Assembly: GCA_958009055.1 (NCBI GenBank) | Contig: OY253664.1 | Span: 124,001-188,000 of the forward strand | Length of the DNA: 64,000 nt | DNA from: Choricystis sp. odSpoLacu1 | Taxonomy: Eukaryota > Chlorophyta > Trebouxiophyceae | Direction of reading: 5' to 3' | In this document: positions 20,712 through 31,380 of the stretch, one piece after another | Numbering within the stretch: the stretch's first letter is position 1 | How the letters are laid out: each line of letters begins with the position of its first letter | Program-made: the position numbers and the translations under genes | The notes under the pieces: generated by a model | Databases searched by the model: none | Seen by the model: only the letters and a program-made list of their open reading frames with translations | What the model was told of the DNA's origin: nothing

Positions 20712-22524
20712 TCATCCAGTCACCGCCAGCGCGCGCAACGCTTCCGCCGCCCCCGCGACGCGCGCGAGCGACGCCGCGTCGCGCGCAGCCCCCCGCAGCG
20801 CGTCCGCGACACCCGCCAACGCGGCATCCACCCCCGCGTGCGTGCCGATTGCGGGCGCGTACGCGTCCAGCAGGGCGTGGGCCAGGGCGGCCGCCCGGCG
20901 GCCGTGGCGGGGGTCGGGGGCGGTCCTGCGAACGAACGCGACCAACGGCGCCACGCCCTCTGCGTCGCGCCCGCCCACGGCAGCCTGGAGGGCGCCACGG
21001 GACGCCAGCTCGTCCAGCAGGGCGCCCACGACGGAGGCGCGGCCGGTTGCGAGGGCGGCGTCCAGGGCGGCGCCGTGGCGGAAGGCGCGGAGCGCAGAGT
21101 CAACAGCACCCGGCTTGGTGGAGGGGAGCTTCCGCTTGGGGTCGGGCCCCAGCACGGTGTCCTGGGGGCCAGGGCGCGCGTCCTTGCCCCGCAAAAAGTA
21201 GCGAAAGTGGGAGGCGGTCGCGTAGCGCGGCGTGCGGCGGTGGGCGCGCAGCCTGTGGCCGAGCGGCACCACTGGCCCCACCCCCTCGGGCCGCGGCTTG
21301 GCGCCCGACCGCCGCAGCGTGAGGGAGCCGTCGCCACAGCCGACGGCCAGGGTGGCGGCATCGGGGGACAGGGCGAGGGAGGTGACGGGGGCGCCCGCGC
21401 GCCACGAGGCGGCGACACGAAACGTGTCGACGTCGACCACTTTCACTGCGCCGTCCAGCCCCCCCGTCAACAGGCGGGCGGCCGCGGCAGATGCAGCTCC
21501 AGCGGAGGAAGCAGCTGCCAAGCAGGTGGCCGTCTTGGAGTGTGGGGTGAGGGTGGCGATTGGGGTAGGCCTGCGTGCCAGCCCATCCCACACTTTCACG
21601 GTGGGCCCGCCCGCTGACGCGAACAGGCCGGCGCCGGGCAGCCAGACGACGGCTTCCACGGGGGTGCCATGGTCAAAGGTGGCGATGCACTGGGAGGGTG
21701 TGTGGTATGGGAGGGAACGAAGGGTGAGTCTCTCTCCCTTTTCCTTCTGTCTCTCTCCCTCTCTCCCTCTCCTCCCATGCTCACCCGGCCCGCCCGCGCG
21801 TCCCACAGCTTGACAGTGTGATCATACGACCCCGACAACCACCCCCCGGCCGCGCCGCCGGGGCCACCAGCAGCCAACGCCCTCACATAGTCGGCGTGTC
21901 CATCCAACCGCCCACTCTGAGCCCCAGCCGCCGCATCCCACAGGCGCAGGGTGGCGTCGTCGCCGCCTGAGGCGAGGGCGAGGCGGTCGGAGGGGGGGCC
22001 AAAGGCGATGGCGCGCGTGGGGGCCGTGTGGCCAGGGAGCACGCGCAGCAACGCCCTCGTCCGCCCGTCAAACAGGCGCACCGCGCCGTCGGCGCACCCC
22101 GCCGCCAGGGCGGCGCCGTCGGCCCGCCACACGGCGCCGTGGGCGAGGTCGGGGAAGCGGGACACAGCGCCGCGGGGGGCGCGCGTGCGCCCCGAGAAGA
22201 GGAGGACGCGGGTCGAGGCCGTGGCCGCCAGGTCGTGGGGGGCGGACGGGCAGAAGTGGAGGTGGGTGACGGCGCCGACCTGAGGGTGTGTGGGTGGTGG
22301 TGTGTGTGTGTGTGTGTGTGAGCTGAGGGAGCGCCCGCGTCGCAGCCGTCGAGCGGGGGGCGTTTTGTGTTTCCGCATTTCCCCCTTCTCCCAACACTCA
22401 CCAGCCGCGTCGCCGACGCCTCCTTGAACCTCCGCCAGTGCCGTCCCTCTGCGCCGTCCCCCACCCGCCGCGCCGGGTGGCGCAGGGGGGCAAGCTTGAC
22501 GTAGTCGGTGGGGGCGCCGTCCAT
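20712..22524 (-). CDS. UTP15: U3 snoRNP protein UTP15, WD40 repeats
   Basis: Component of the t-UTP subcomplex of the small-subunit processome, acting in pre-rRNA transcription and 18S processing in the nucleolus. Exons 22402-22524, 21785-22279 and 20712-21689; 531 residues. The N-terminus has DYVKLAPLRHP, HWRRFKEASATRLV and VTHLHFCPSAPHDLAAT. The WD40 propeller includes FDGRTRALLRVLPGHTAPT, GGDDATLRLWDAAAG, LSGSYDHTVKLWDARAG, VEAVVWLPGAGLFASAGG and LLTGGLDGAVKV. The UTP15 C-terminal domain contains RYFLRGKDARP, FRHGAALDAALATG and LDAYAPAIGTHAGVDAAL. Length matches the family (about 520). Intron phases are all 0. Divergent from the next gene with 272 bases between starts. Confidence 0.92.
22301..22320. 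repeat. (TG)10 microsatellite in UTP15 intron 1
   Basis: Ten perfect TG dinucleotides upstream of the acceptor of the first UTP15 intron (minus strand, so CA in the transcript). Confidence 0.8.
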
Positions 22525-22796
22525 TGTCGAGAAGTCTCGGCGGCTTGTTTTAGTTTAGTTTTGTGTTTGTTGCTCTCTCAGCCGCGTGGCTGCTCACACA
22601 CACACTCCCTCGCGACGCTTAAAGAGTGAATGTGAGGTGTGTGTGGGAAGCAGCTTGTTAGCTGGGCGAAATGGGGCACAGCCGCCAAGCCGCAGTTTTT
22701 TTTGTTTTGCGAGGACTGTTTCTTCTCTCTCACTCTCGCGTTTGTCCCTTGCTCAACGGCGCGCCCATCCCCGCGCGCACTCCCCACGAACCTCCC

Positions 22797-23437
22797 ATGC
22801 TGGCCTCCCTCCGCCGCACCGCGTCCGTCGCCCTGCGCGGCGCGCGGTCGGTGACGTCGTCGGCGCCGGCGCGCGGCTCGGCGCATGTGAGTTTTGGGGG
22901 AGAGGGGGTGTGCGTGTCTGTGTGTGCCGTCGCCGCCTCCCTACTCCCCAGCGCGTGGCCAAGACACGCGTCTGGCCTGGCGATGGGGGGTGGGAAAGAG
23001 GCGGCCAAGGGCGCGGCGCGGGGGCAGCGCCCCCCTTTTCTTTCTGAGAGGACGCGTCGCCCCATTTTGAGGCCGCGGCGCGCACTGCGGGTGTGGACCC
23101 CGCGCCAGCCCCGTCTGTGCCGCCCACACGCGAGCTTTTGATCGAACCACCGTGAAACGGGCGCAAGTTGAGGAAAACAGGGCAGAGAAAGGCACCAACC
23201 GACACGCAGACTTCGGGAGCGCGCATGGCCTCACCGCGTGTGCGTCCTCACACCTTTCACCCCCACTTTCACAACACACAGGACCCGGACTACGTGCACG
23301 CCAAGCACATGTACAACATCCAGGGCACGACCAACCGCAAGCTCAAGTTTGGCCTCGGCACGATTGCGGTCGCGGGGGGCGGCGCTGCCGTCACCGCCAT
23401 TGCCGTCAACCACGCCCAGTCCAAGGCCAAGGGCTGA
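22797..23437 (+). CDS. Small mitochondrial membrane protein, possibly a cytochrome c oxidase subunit
   Basis: Two exons, 22797-22886 and 23282-23437, give 81 residues, separated by a 395-base intron (GTGAGT donor, CACAG acceptor). Exon 1 encodes MLASLRRTASVALRGARSV, an Arg/Ser/Ala leader typical of mitochondrial import. Exon 2 has DPDYVHAKHMYNIQGTTNRK, then LKFGLGTIAVAGGGAAVTAIA (one membrane helix) and a short basic tail. Size and layout (leader, HMYN motif, basic K-L-K before the single helix) resemble small oxidase subunits of the COX7C type, but I cannot confirm this from motif alone. A TGTAA polyadenylation-type motif is at 23509-23513. Confidence 0.6.
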
Positions 23438-23694
23438 TGGCGTGTTAGGAGAGTGAGAGGAGGCGGCGACACAGGCTGTGCTCTGGTTTTTGTGTGTGCC
23501 GTGTTGGTGTAAAAAGAGAAGGACCCTTTTTTTTTCATGTTTGGTGTGCTTAGCCGGTCAACATCAAATCACAATCGAAAGAGGGATGAAAAAGAAACAC
23601 GCTCGCATGGTTTTGAATCGCGTCGACAGGGGGTGGTGTTGGTGTGTTGGTGTGTTGTTCGCTCTCTCCACTTTCCCCGCGTCTCTCTCCACTT

Positions 23695-23996
23695 TCACTT
23701 GCCCGAGCGCTTGCGCCACGCCGCGATCCAGGCCCTCGCCTCCGCCGCGTTGCTGGACGCGATGGACGCGCCAGAGGCGGCAAGAGGCGGCGTCGACGCG
23801 GGCGGGGGCGCGGAGCCGACGCGGCTCACACCGGCGTCCCCCTTGCTCGTGGCGGCGACGCCCACAAAGGCAGCCCCCAGGCCCAGCGCGAGGGGCGTGT
23901 AGTTGAAGGTGGATTCGGGGGCCACAGGCTTGCCAACAGGCTTGGCCACCGGCTTGGGCGCGGGCTTGACCGCGGCCGGCGGCGGCGGCGCGGGCT

Positions 23997-24052
<56 letters not shown>

Positions 24053-25407
24053 ACCGCCTGGACCACGGGCGCGGGCGCCGGGGGCGCGGGCGCGAGCGCC
24101 TCAGCCTTGACAGTGGGCGCGGCCGCCACCGGGGCAGGCGTGGGGGCGGCCGGGACGGAGTTTTTCTTTGCAGCTGGGGCTTTGGGCGCGGGGGGCGGGG
24201 ACGACGACGGCGCGCCCACGTGGAACAACACGGCGCCCCCCGCCGCGGCAGCCAGGACCGCGATGCCGCCCACGGACGCACCGCCACCACCCTTGCCCTT
24301 GGGCGTCGCGGCGGCAGCGGCCTTGGCGCGCGGGGGCGGCGACGGCGCACGTTTGGGCGGCTGCGGGCGTGGCGCGACGCGTGTGCCGCCCGTGGCAGCG
24401 GCAGCCGACTTGGCCGACCCCAGAATCTTGACGGTGCCCCCCCGGGCGGCGGCAGAGGGAGGGGAGGCGGCGCGCAGGGCTTTGGTGCCGGGCGGCGGGG
24501 CGCCGCGCGACACGCGTGCCGTCACCGCGGGCGCCGCCCCCTTCTTCAGCTTGGTGCCGTCCGACACGTCCGGCTTTTTGCCGGTGAGAGCGGCGGCAGC
24601 GCCGGCCAGGGCGACGCCGGCGGCAGCGACACCAGACAAGGAGGACGCGGCCGCGGCCTTGCGCGGCGCGGGGGCGGGCGCGGGCTTGGCTTTGGGCGCG
24701 GGCGCAGGCTTGACAGGGGCTGCAGCTTTGACGGCCGGCGCTGCTTTGACAGGCGGCGCGGCTTTAACCGTTTTTTGAACGGGCGGCGGCGCGACGCTCG
24801 CGCTCTGCGCCCCTCCCTTGGTCGCCCCTTTAAACGACACGCTGGCCGACTTGTTAACCGCTTTCTTGGGCGCGGGCTTGGGCTTCGGGGCCGCCGCCTT
24901 GGGCTTAACGGCGGGCGGCGGGGTCGCCTTCTTGAGCGGCGGAGAGGTGCCGATCGTTTTCTTTATCGGTGTCGCGCTTTTCTTCGGCGGCGCCTTCTTG
25001 GCGTCGTTCTGAAGCTTTGTCAACAGGGAGGAGGTGGCGCTGGACTTGGAGGCAGCGATGGCCTCGATTTCCTGTGGGTGGGTGTGGGTGAAAGGGAACA
25101 GGGGTGACTGGGTGAGGCAATGGGCGAGACTGCGCGCACCTAGCTCCCACTTTCCCTCTGCGACTTCGTTCTTATCCCCCCCCCCCCCCCCCCCCCCCCC
25201 AAACCACACCTGACGAGCGGGAGTGTCGGCCACCAGGGCCGCCCCCGCGGGCGAGGCCAGCAGGAGGCCAGCCAGAAAGCTCGCGACCGCGCGCGCCGCA
25301 GCTGACGATTGGAGCGCGTTGTCGCTGGATGCCGCCGCCTGAACCCGCACAACTGCACGAGAAGGCGGAGGGGGGCGAGAGGGGCGAGTGGGGAGGGCGG
25401 ACCGCAT
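23695..25407 (-). CDS. Plastid-targeted Lys/Pro/Ala-rich low-complexity protein
   Basis: Exons 25210-25407 and 23695-25071 give 524 residues. The ATG at 25407 starts a chloroplast-transit-like leader (MRSALPTRPSRPPPPSRAVV, then RVQAAASSDNALQSS). A hydrophobic segment follows (ARAVASFLAGLLLASPAGAA), like a thylakoid lumen or membrane signal. The body is repetitive: K-K-A-P-P, KPKPAPKKAV, APPVKAAPAVKAAAPVKP blocks, then a Thr-Pro dipeptide run of nine units. Two short hydrophobic helices appear (VGGIAVLAAAAGGAVLFHVG and YTPLALGLGAAFVGVAATS). The C-terminus is EARAWIAAWRKRSGK. The intron holds a 25-base C/G tract. No catalytic domain is visible; it could be a structural thylakoid or pyrenoid-type disordered protein, but that is inference. 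Confidence 0.7.
23999..24050. repeat. Hexanucleotide tandem repeat (GGCGTC)n, encodes (Thr-Pro)9
   Basis: About nine copies of the hexamer GGCGTC in perfect tandem. Read on the minus strand they encode alternating Thr-Pro within the plastid-targeted low-complexity protein. Because the unit is six bases, copy-number change keeps frame. Confidence 0.9.
25176..25200. repeat. 25-base C homopolymer in an intron
   Basis: An uninterrupted run of 25 C (25 G on the transcribed strand) lies in the intron of the plastid-targeted protein, eight bases downstream of that intron's 5' splice site. It is the longest homopolymer in the window. G-runs of this length can form quadruplex structure, and the length call is likely uncertain. 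Confidence 0.85.
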
Positions 25408-25557
25408 CGGAAAAGGGAGGAGAGGAGGAAAACGGGTGAGGCTAAACGCGGTCGGGTGTGGTCGACTTGGCACACCGACCCTCGGATGTTGCTTGCCTCC
25501 AAACCGGCGCCGGCGTTTGCCCGTCCTCGCCCCCGCCGCCGCCTTTCACCCCGCCCC

Positions 25558-26667
25558 ATGGCGGCAGCCCTCCCCACAGATTGGCGCCTAGCCCTCGCAA
25601 CCGTTGCCGGGGTCGCCCTCGCCGCGCAGCTCGTGAAATTCGTTTGCGCCGACGGCGACGCCCGCGTCCTCGCCTGCCGGTCCCCCTCCTCCACCGCCTT
25701 CACCGGCCGCACCGTGTGGATAACGGGCGCGTCGTCAGGCCTGGGCGCCGCCCTGGCGGCCGCGTTTTCAAACGCGGGAGCCCACGTGGTGCTCTCCGCG
25801 CGCACACGCTCAAAACTGGAGACCCTGGCGTCCTCCCTGCCCGGCCCCTGCACCGTGCTGCCCCTGGACGTGACAGCCGAGGATGGTGAGTTGGTGGCAG
25901 CTGCGGCAGCCGCAGCCGCAGCTGGCGGCAGTGGAGGGCTGGCGGTGCTGGTTCACGGCGCCGGTGCGTCGCAAGCCGCCCCGGCCGCTGAATCCACGCC
26001 CGCCACCCTGGCCGCCTTGATGAACATCAACGCGACAGCGCCTCTGCGCCTCACAGCGGCCGCCCTGCCTCACTTACTAAAAGCTGGGGCCGCGTCTGTG
26101 GCCTCGGGAGGCCCGCGCTCTCTCATCGTGGGCGTCGCGTCGATGGCCGCCGTCGTCCCGTCCCCCGGCCAGGCGGGGTACAGCGCGGGCAAGGCCGCCT
26201 TGGCCGCCTACCTGCGCGCCCTGGACTATGAGCTGAGGAGCGCTGGCGTGGCCACGCTGGTGGCGTGCCTGGGGCCGCTGGCTCCGGTTGCCGGTGCCCC
26301 GCCGCGCCAGGTGTGGGGGCCGCGCGGCCTGGTGCCCGCGGCCGCAGAGACCGCAGCCTCCATGTCTCGCGTGTCGTTGGCGAGGGCTGCGGCACTCATC
26401 GTGGTTGCAGCCGCGGCGGGCGAGGGTAGGCGGCCGCGCGTGGCCTGGATCGCGAGGCACCCCGTGTTGGCAGTGGGTTACCTCACTCAATACGTTCCCT
26501 TTCTTGCCGACGCCATCCTGGCGAGGGTGGGGGCCGCCCGTGCTCGCGCCCTGGGGAGCGGGGGCAGCGGGTACGACGCAGGCGCGTTGTGGGGGCAAGG
26601 AAGAAAGGAGGGGCAGTCTCTCACCTTGAACACGTTGGGACGCACAGAGATAAAGAAAGATGGGTGA
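25558..26667 (+). CDS. Short-chain dehydrogenase/reductase, DHRS7-like
   Basis: Membrane-anchored NAD(P)-dependent oxidoreductase. Single exon, 369 residues from ATG 25558; an in-frame ATG at 25486 would add 24 Arg/Pro-rich residues. An N-terminal hydrophobic helix (LALATVAGVALAAQLVKFVC) is followed by ADGDARVLACRS, matching the DHRS7 subgroup. The cofactor site is WITGASSGLGAALA. The catalytic region is LIVGVASMAAVVPSPGQAGY with Y-S-A-G-K (YxxxK intact). The usual NNAG/NNGG position reads VHGAGAS, a variant. The tail WIARHPVLAVGYLTQYVPFL also matches DHRS7. It is divergent from the plastid-targeted protein, 150 bases between starts. Substrate unknown. Confidence 0.87.
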   Translation: MAAALPTDWRLALATVAGVALAAQLVKFVCADGDARVLACRSPSSTAFTGRTVWITGASSGLGAALAAAFSNAGAHVVLSARTRSKLETLASSLPGPCTVLPLDVTAEDGELVAAAAAAAAAGGSGGLAVLVHGAGASQAAPAAESTPATLAALMNINATAPLRLTAAALPHLLKAGAASVASGGPRSLIVGVASMAAVVPSPGQAGYSAGKAALAAYLRALDYELRSAGVATLVACLGPLAPVAGAPPRQVWGPRGLVPAAAETAASMSRVSLARAAALIVVAAAAGEGRRPRVAWIARHPVLAVGYLTQYVPFLADAILARVGAARARALGSGGSGYDAGALWGQGRKEGQSLTLNTLGRTEIKKDG

Positions 26668-26850
26668 GTGGTGTGGGTTTGAGGGGGGGTGGGGCGGGTC
26701 GGTGAGAAGAGCGTGCGTTTTTTTTTCAGTTGTTTTTTTCTTCTTGTGTGAGGCCAGACTTTGCGGGGCCCCCTTTCGGTGGCCGTGCCCACACCTCTCT
26801 CCTCAATCGTTTCCAAGCCGACACCACCCCCCCAACCCCCCACCACACCC

Positions 26851-29691
26851 ATGGCCCCGGCCCCGCCGGGGTGCCCGCCCGCGGCAGAGTCTTTTGTCGA
26901 TGTGTCCCACCTCCCCGTCGCGGTGCGCTGGCTGCTGGCCATCGTCGTCGTGTGCACGTCCGGCTTCTTTGCGGGTGTGTGTGTTGATGTGTCGCGTGTG
27001 GCGGGTGAGGGAGGAGAGTGGGCAGGTGGGTGGCCGCTTTTCTCCCCGACATGGGGCGCCCGCGTGTTTTTGTTGTTGTCATTGACCGCGCCCCCCCCGC
27101 CCCCCGCCTCGCGCGGCGCGCGCATTCCTTCTGGCTTCCAACCAGCCACTATGCCATGTGTCGAGGACAAGCGACGGGGTGTGGACGGGGCCGAGACGGC
27201 GGGGGGCCGCAGCGACCACACACAAAAGGGCAGCCGTCGCCCCCCCTTTGACCAGCCCTCCCCGACGCAACAGGCTCACACTTCCCTCCCTCCTCCCCTC
27301 CCTCCCCTCCCTCACCACACACACACACCACCCCAGGCATGACCCTCGGCATCATGGGCCTCGACAAAGTAGGGCTCGAGATCGTCGCCAAAGCGGGGGA
27401 CACCGAGAAGGAGCGCAAGCACGCACGTGAGTTGTTGGAGTGAAGGTGGTGGTGGTGGTGGCGGTGCTGTGCGTGTGTGGTGTTTGTTGCGCGGAACAAG
27501 GAGATAGAGAGAGAGGCAACGCACAGCAGGGAGTTTTTTTTTTTTTTTCCACCCCCCCACCCCGCCCCCACCCCCACACACCCCCACAGGTGCCATCCTC
27601 CCCATCCGCAACAAGGGCAACTGGCTCCTCTGCACCCTGCTCATCGCCAACACGGTGGCCAACGTGTTTCTGCCCATCCTGATCGAATCGTTTGCGGGGG
27701 GGGTTGTCTCGTTTGTGGTGTCCACAGTCCTCACGTTGATCCTTGCCGAGATTGTGCCCCAAGCCGTCTGCTCCCGGTACGGCCTCTTCCTGGCCGCCCA
27801 CATGACGTACGCCATCTGGGCGCTCATGACGCTGCTGGCCCCCGTGGCCTGGCCGCTGTCCTGGTTGCTGGACAAAGCGTTGGGGCGGGAGGTGGGCACC
27901 ATTTACTCGCGCGCCGAGTTGAAGCACTTGATCACGATCCACGTGGAGAACCCGGAGCACCGGGAGGAGAGTGGACGTGAGTACCTGTTTGTTCTGGGTG
28001 GGGTGAGGTGGGGCTCTCTCTCCCACCTGGGTGGGAGAGAGAGGGAGGATGAGCAAACACACATTCACCCCATTCCCTACCCCCACCTCTCTCTCAGTCA
28101 CCCGAGAAGACTACAAAGTCCTGTCCGGCGCCCTCGACATCCGGGACAAGCGCGTGCGCGACGTTATGACCCGCATGGACCGCGTGTTCGCGCTGGATGC
28201 TGCGACACGGCTCACGTTTGACAACATGCTGTCCATCTATCGGTCGGGGTACACCCGCATCCCCGTCTATGATGGCCACCCCCAAAACATCATCGGCATC
28301 CTGTACACCAAGGATCTGATCCTGATCGACCCGGATGACGAGGTGGAGGTGAGGGCCATTGTGGCGTTACAGGGCACGGACGCGGTTCAATTCATTCTCG
28401 ACGTCACGCCGTTGAACGAGGTGTTCAAACTGTTCAAAACGTGTGGCACCCACCTCATGATCGCGTGCCGGTTGAAGGACGGCGGTGGGGGTGGCGGTGG
28501 CCTGGGCGGGACCGAGGGCGAGGTGCCGGTGTCTGCGCGCGGCGAGTCGCCCGCGGCGGCCGCGGCCGCGGGCGGCGACGCGCACCACGCCTTCTCCACG
28601 GTGAGGTCGCAGCAGTCGATTCTGGCGTCCGTGCCCAAGGAGGTGACGGGGGTGGTGTCGCTGGAGGACGTGATCGAGGAGGTCATTCAAGGTGAGAGGT
28701 GGAGAGAGGAGAAGAGAAGGAAAGGGAGACGGAAGGCGACACACGAAAAACAAAGACACACACCTGATCCCCACCCCCCACCCCCACCCCACCCTCCTCC
28801 ATCCTAGACGAAATCGTGGACGAGACCGACACCTACGAAACCAACGAGCAGACCGTGCGCGTGGCCCGCGGCGGGCGTGGCGGGCGCCGCGCGTCGCGCC
28901 CCGACGTCGCAACTTTTCTCTCTCTCTTCGACCACAAGCTGCGGGACGCGTCCGCGCTGTCAAGTGCGGAGGTGCAGGCGGTGGCCGCGTTTCTGGCGAC
29001 GAGTGTGAAAGAGTTTTCGCGGTTTGCGGCGGGGGATGTCGTTTTGAGGGGGTTGGTGCGCCAAGCAGACGTCCTCGACCTCGGCGCTGACGGCCTGCCC
29101 GCCTCCGCCGGCACCGCCCGCCTCGACTCCCTGGACGGTGGCGCGGGGGGGGCAGGCAGCTTCGGCACCCCCCAACCCTCCATGTCCATGGACGACGACG
29201 ACGGTGGGCGGCGGTCGCCCCAGCCGCGGCGCGCGGCGTCACCGCCGGGTGGCTCCGGCGACCCAGACACCTCCACCCCCCGCCCCCACACCCTCTACAC
29301 CCGGGGCGAACCCTCCTCCATCATGACCCTGGTGCTGCAGGGGCGGGTTCGCGTCAAGGCAGGGACGGAGGGCTTTGAGAGCGAGCTCGGCCCCTGGAGC
29401 GTGCTGGCCCCCAAAACGCTGACCCCTGATTCTGCGTCCCCACCCTACGTCCCTGATTTCGATGCCTCCCTCCTCCCCCCCGCCCGCGTGGTGAGGGTGA
29501 GTGCGGCCGCCTACAGGGCCGCGCTGGCGGTGGGGGACGCGTCCGCGGTGGCCGCGGGGCGCGCGGTGCGGCAAGCGCTGGCGGGGCGGGGCGGCGTCGC
29601 GCCGCGCGGCGCGGCGGGAGCGTCGCCCCAGGGGCGGACGGCGGCGCTGCCGCCGCCCGCGCCATCGCCGCAGGGTGGCCAGAAGAAGTGA
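26851..29691 (+). CDS. CNNM-type magnesium/metal transporter (DUF21 + CBS + cyclic-nucleotide-like domain)
   Basis: Ancient conserved domain protein (CNNM/CorC family), a membrane Mg2+ efflux or Na+/Mg2+ exchange factor. Five exons (26851-26974, 27337-27426, 27590-27976, 28098-28691, 28808-29691) give 692 residues; every split codon fits. The DUF21 membrane domain spans about residues 20-200: SGFFAGMTLGIMGLDKVGLE, then AILPIRNKGNWLLCTLLIAN and LAEIVPQAVCSRYGL. The CBS pair follows: LTREDYKVLSGALDIRDKRV, YRSGYTRIPVYDG and GILYTKDLILI, then TGVVSLEDVIEEVIQDEIVD. A Gly/Ala insertion splits the second CBS. The C-terminal about 270 residues resemble the CNNM cyclic-nucleotide-binding homology domain (YTRGEPSSIMTLVLQGRVRV). 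Eukaryotic-type architecture is complete. Confidence 0.9.
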
Positions 29692-30091
29692 GAGAGAGGG
29701 GGTGCAGCTTTTTTTTTGTTTCCACAGAAAGATGACATGTTTAATCTTAACGCGCACTTTTCGTTATTTGTGGGGACGACGGGGCGCGCTGGAAGCACGC
29801 CGCGCGCCCAAAAAATTGGGGACACACTCTCAAAGCTACAAGAATGAAAAAAAGGGGGGGGCACCACAGGGGAAAAAGAATTCGGGGGGGAGGGACGAAT
29901 TTTGAGTGGCGCGTCGGGGTTGCCCACACGCGCGCCGGCCCCAGCATTCAAACCACGCCCAAAAAGTGCGAAAAAAGAATGAAAAAGCAAGAAAACATGC
30001 ACAAAAAGAATTCGGTTGTGGGTGTGTGGGGCGCGGGGAGGAAGGTGTGCGCGCTGCGTTGTCGTTTCCTTCCCGACGCAAAGACACATCA
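29692..30091. other. Convergent intergenic region, CNNM and HY5-like 3' ends
   Basis: The 400 bases between two convergent stop codons. The sequence is less GC-rich, with A/G-rich runs (29840-29990) and repeated AAAAAG motifs. It probably holds both 3' untranslated regions. No coding sequence or RNA gene is recognised. Confidence 0.4.
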
Positions 30092-31262
30092 TCACATGCC
30101 CCCGCCCGGGCGCATGTTGGCGATGACGCGGCGCAGCATCTCGCACTCCCGCTCCAGGGCGGCGACGCGTGCTTCAGCCGCGACCGCGCGCGCCGCGTTG
30201 GCGATGGAGCGCTGTTCGAGGGCCGACACCGCCGCGCGCTTGCGCTCGCGCGCTTGCTGCGCCGACACCCGGTTGCGCAGCAGCCGTTTCAAGCGCTTGA
30301 AAGCTTCAGATTCGTCGGTGGTGGCGTCCAGCTGGGCCTGCAGTTCAGCGTCGGTCTGGTACTCGGAGATGATGGGGCCAGTGAGGGAGGAGGGCGCGGG
30401 CGACGCGCCGGCAGTCGACGGCTCGCCGCCACCACCCATGTTGACGTCACCACCACCCGGCGACGCCGCCGCCTGGGCCGCCCGCTTGGCCCTGCGCACG
30501 GCCAGCAGCTGGGCGCGCTTGGATTCAGCGGCCTTGGCCGCGCGCGCGCGCGCGCAGAGCGCAACTCTGCGAGTTCAAGCGGCCCCAGCTGCTGATGCTG
30601 CGGCTGGTGCACCATCTGGGGGGTGGCCGAGGGCGGGGGCTTGCCCGCCAGGGTGGGGTACATGGCGGCCGTGGCGGCAGCGGCGGCGGCGAGGTCGGCA
30701 GGGTAGAAGGAGAGGGAGCCTGTGAGGAAGGGAGGGAGGCAAAATCATCGATATCGTGAGGCGGTTTTTCGAGCGTTGGTGGTGTGTCCTCACCTCTGCG
30801 CCCGCGTCCCTGCGCCCAAACCCGGGCCCCGACACGCGCTTGTCCCCGGGCGCAAGCAGCCATGGGTTGACTGGCGTCGCCAGCGGGGTCGCGATGGTGG
30901 CGCGAGGGGGGGAAGGGCATGCGCGGCTGGTAGCCTCGCGAGGACGCGCCACGGCGCGCGTGTCCCTCTTTTTGGTCGAATTTCCCCGGGCGTGCGAGTG
31001 CATCGTTTTCCACCCACCGTGCGCGCCCATCTCGCCCCCGCAACTCTCCCGAGCACGCACGGAGCACATGCGGTGCCGCGTTGGGTGTCAGGCGGTGTCG
31101 GCGAGAGGCCGGCACTCGCTGGCTACGCAAACCCAAAATGTCACCGCCCCCCTCTCCTCTCTCTCCACACGCACCCAGCGCAAGCGGGGCGGCGGCGGGC
31201 ACCACGTGATCGGTGACGGGGGCGGGCGGGGCGCGGGTGCGCGCGCTGCGGCGAGCGGTCAT
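30092..31262 (-). CDS. bZIP transcription factor, HY5-like
   Basis: Exons 31175-31262 and 30092-30719, about 238 residues, joined by a 455-base intron. Exon 1 starts MTARRSARTRAPPAPVTD. Exon 2 has [20 protein letters not shown] and a Gln/His-rich part. The C-terminal bZIP reads FKRLKRLLRNRVSAQQARER followed by KRAAVSALEQR. This basic region is almost identical to plant HY5/HYH, the light-signalling factor. The zipper is weak: heptad d positions are L, N, A, L, L. A HY5-type COP1-binding V-P-E motif is not seen. The frame breaks in a GC repeat (about 30539-30553), equal to one extra GC unit, between ELAELRSARARA and AAESKRAQLLAVRRAKR. Binding to G-box/ACGT elements is expected from the basic region. 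Confidence 0.85.
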
Positions 31263-31380
31263 CGGCTTGGCGGGGGGGACACGAAAAGGAAAACAAAGAG
31301 AGCGTTGTATTTTGAGAGCGAGGTGTTTGCGCCTGACGTCGCTCGGAGGCGTTTTCAACTTGCAACCTCTTTACAAATAA

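Noticed and set aside
23644..25107. Long Arg/Gly-rich frames antisense to the plastid-targeted protein
   Set aside because: They are compositional mirrors of the Lys/Pro/Ala repeats (Gly/Val/Arg runs) and carry no domain.
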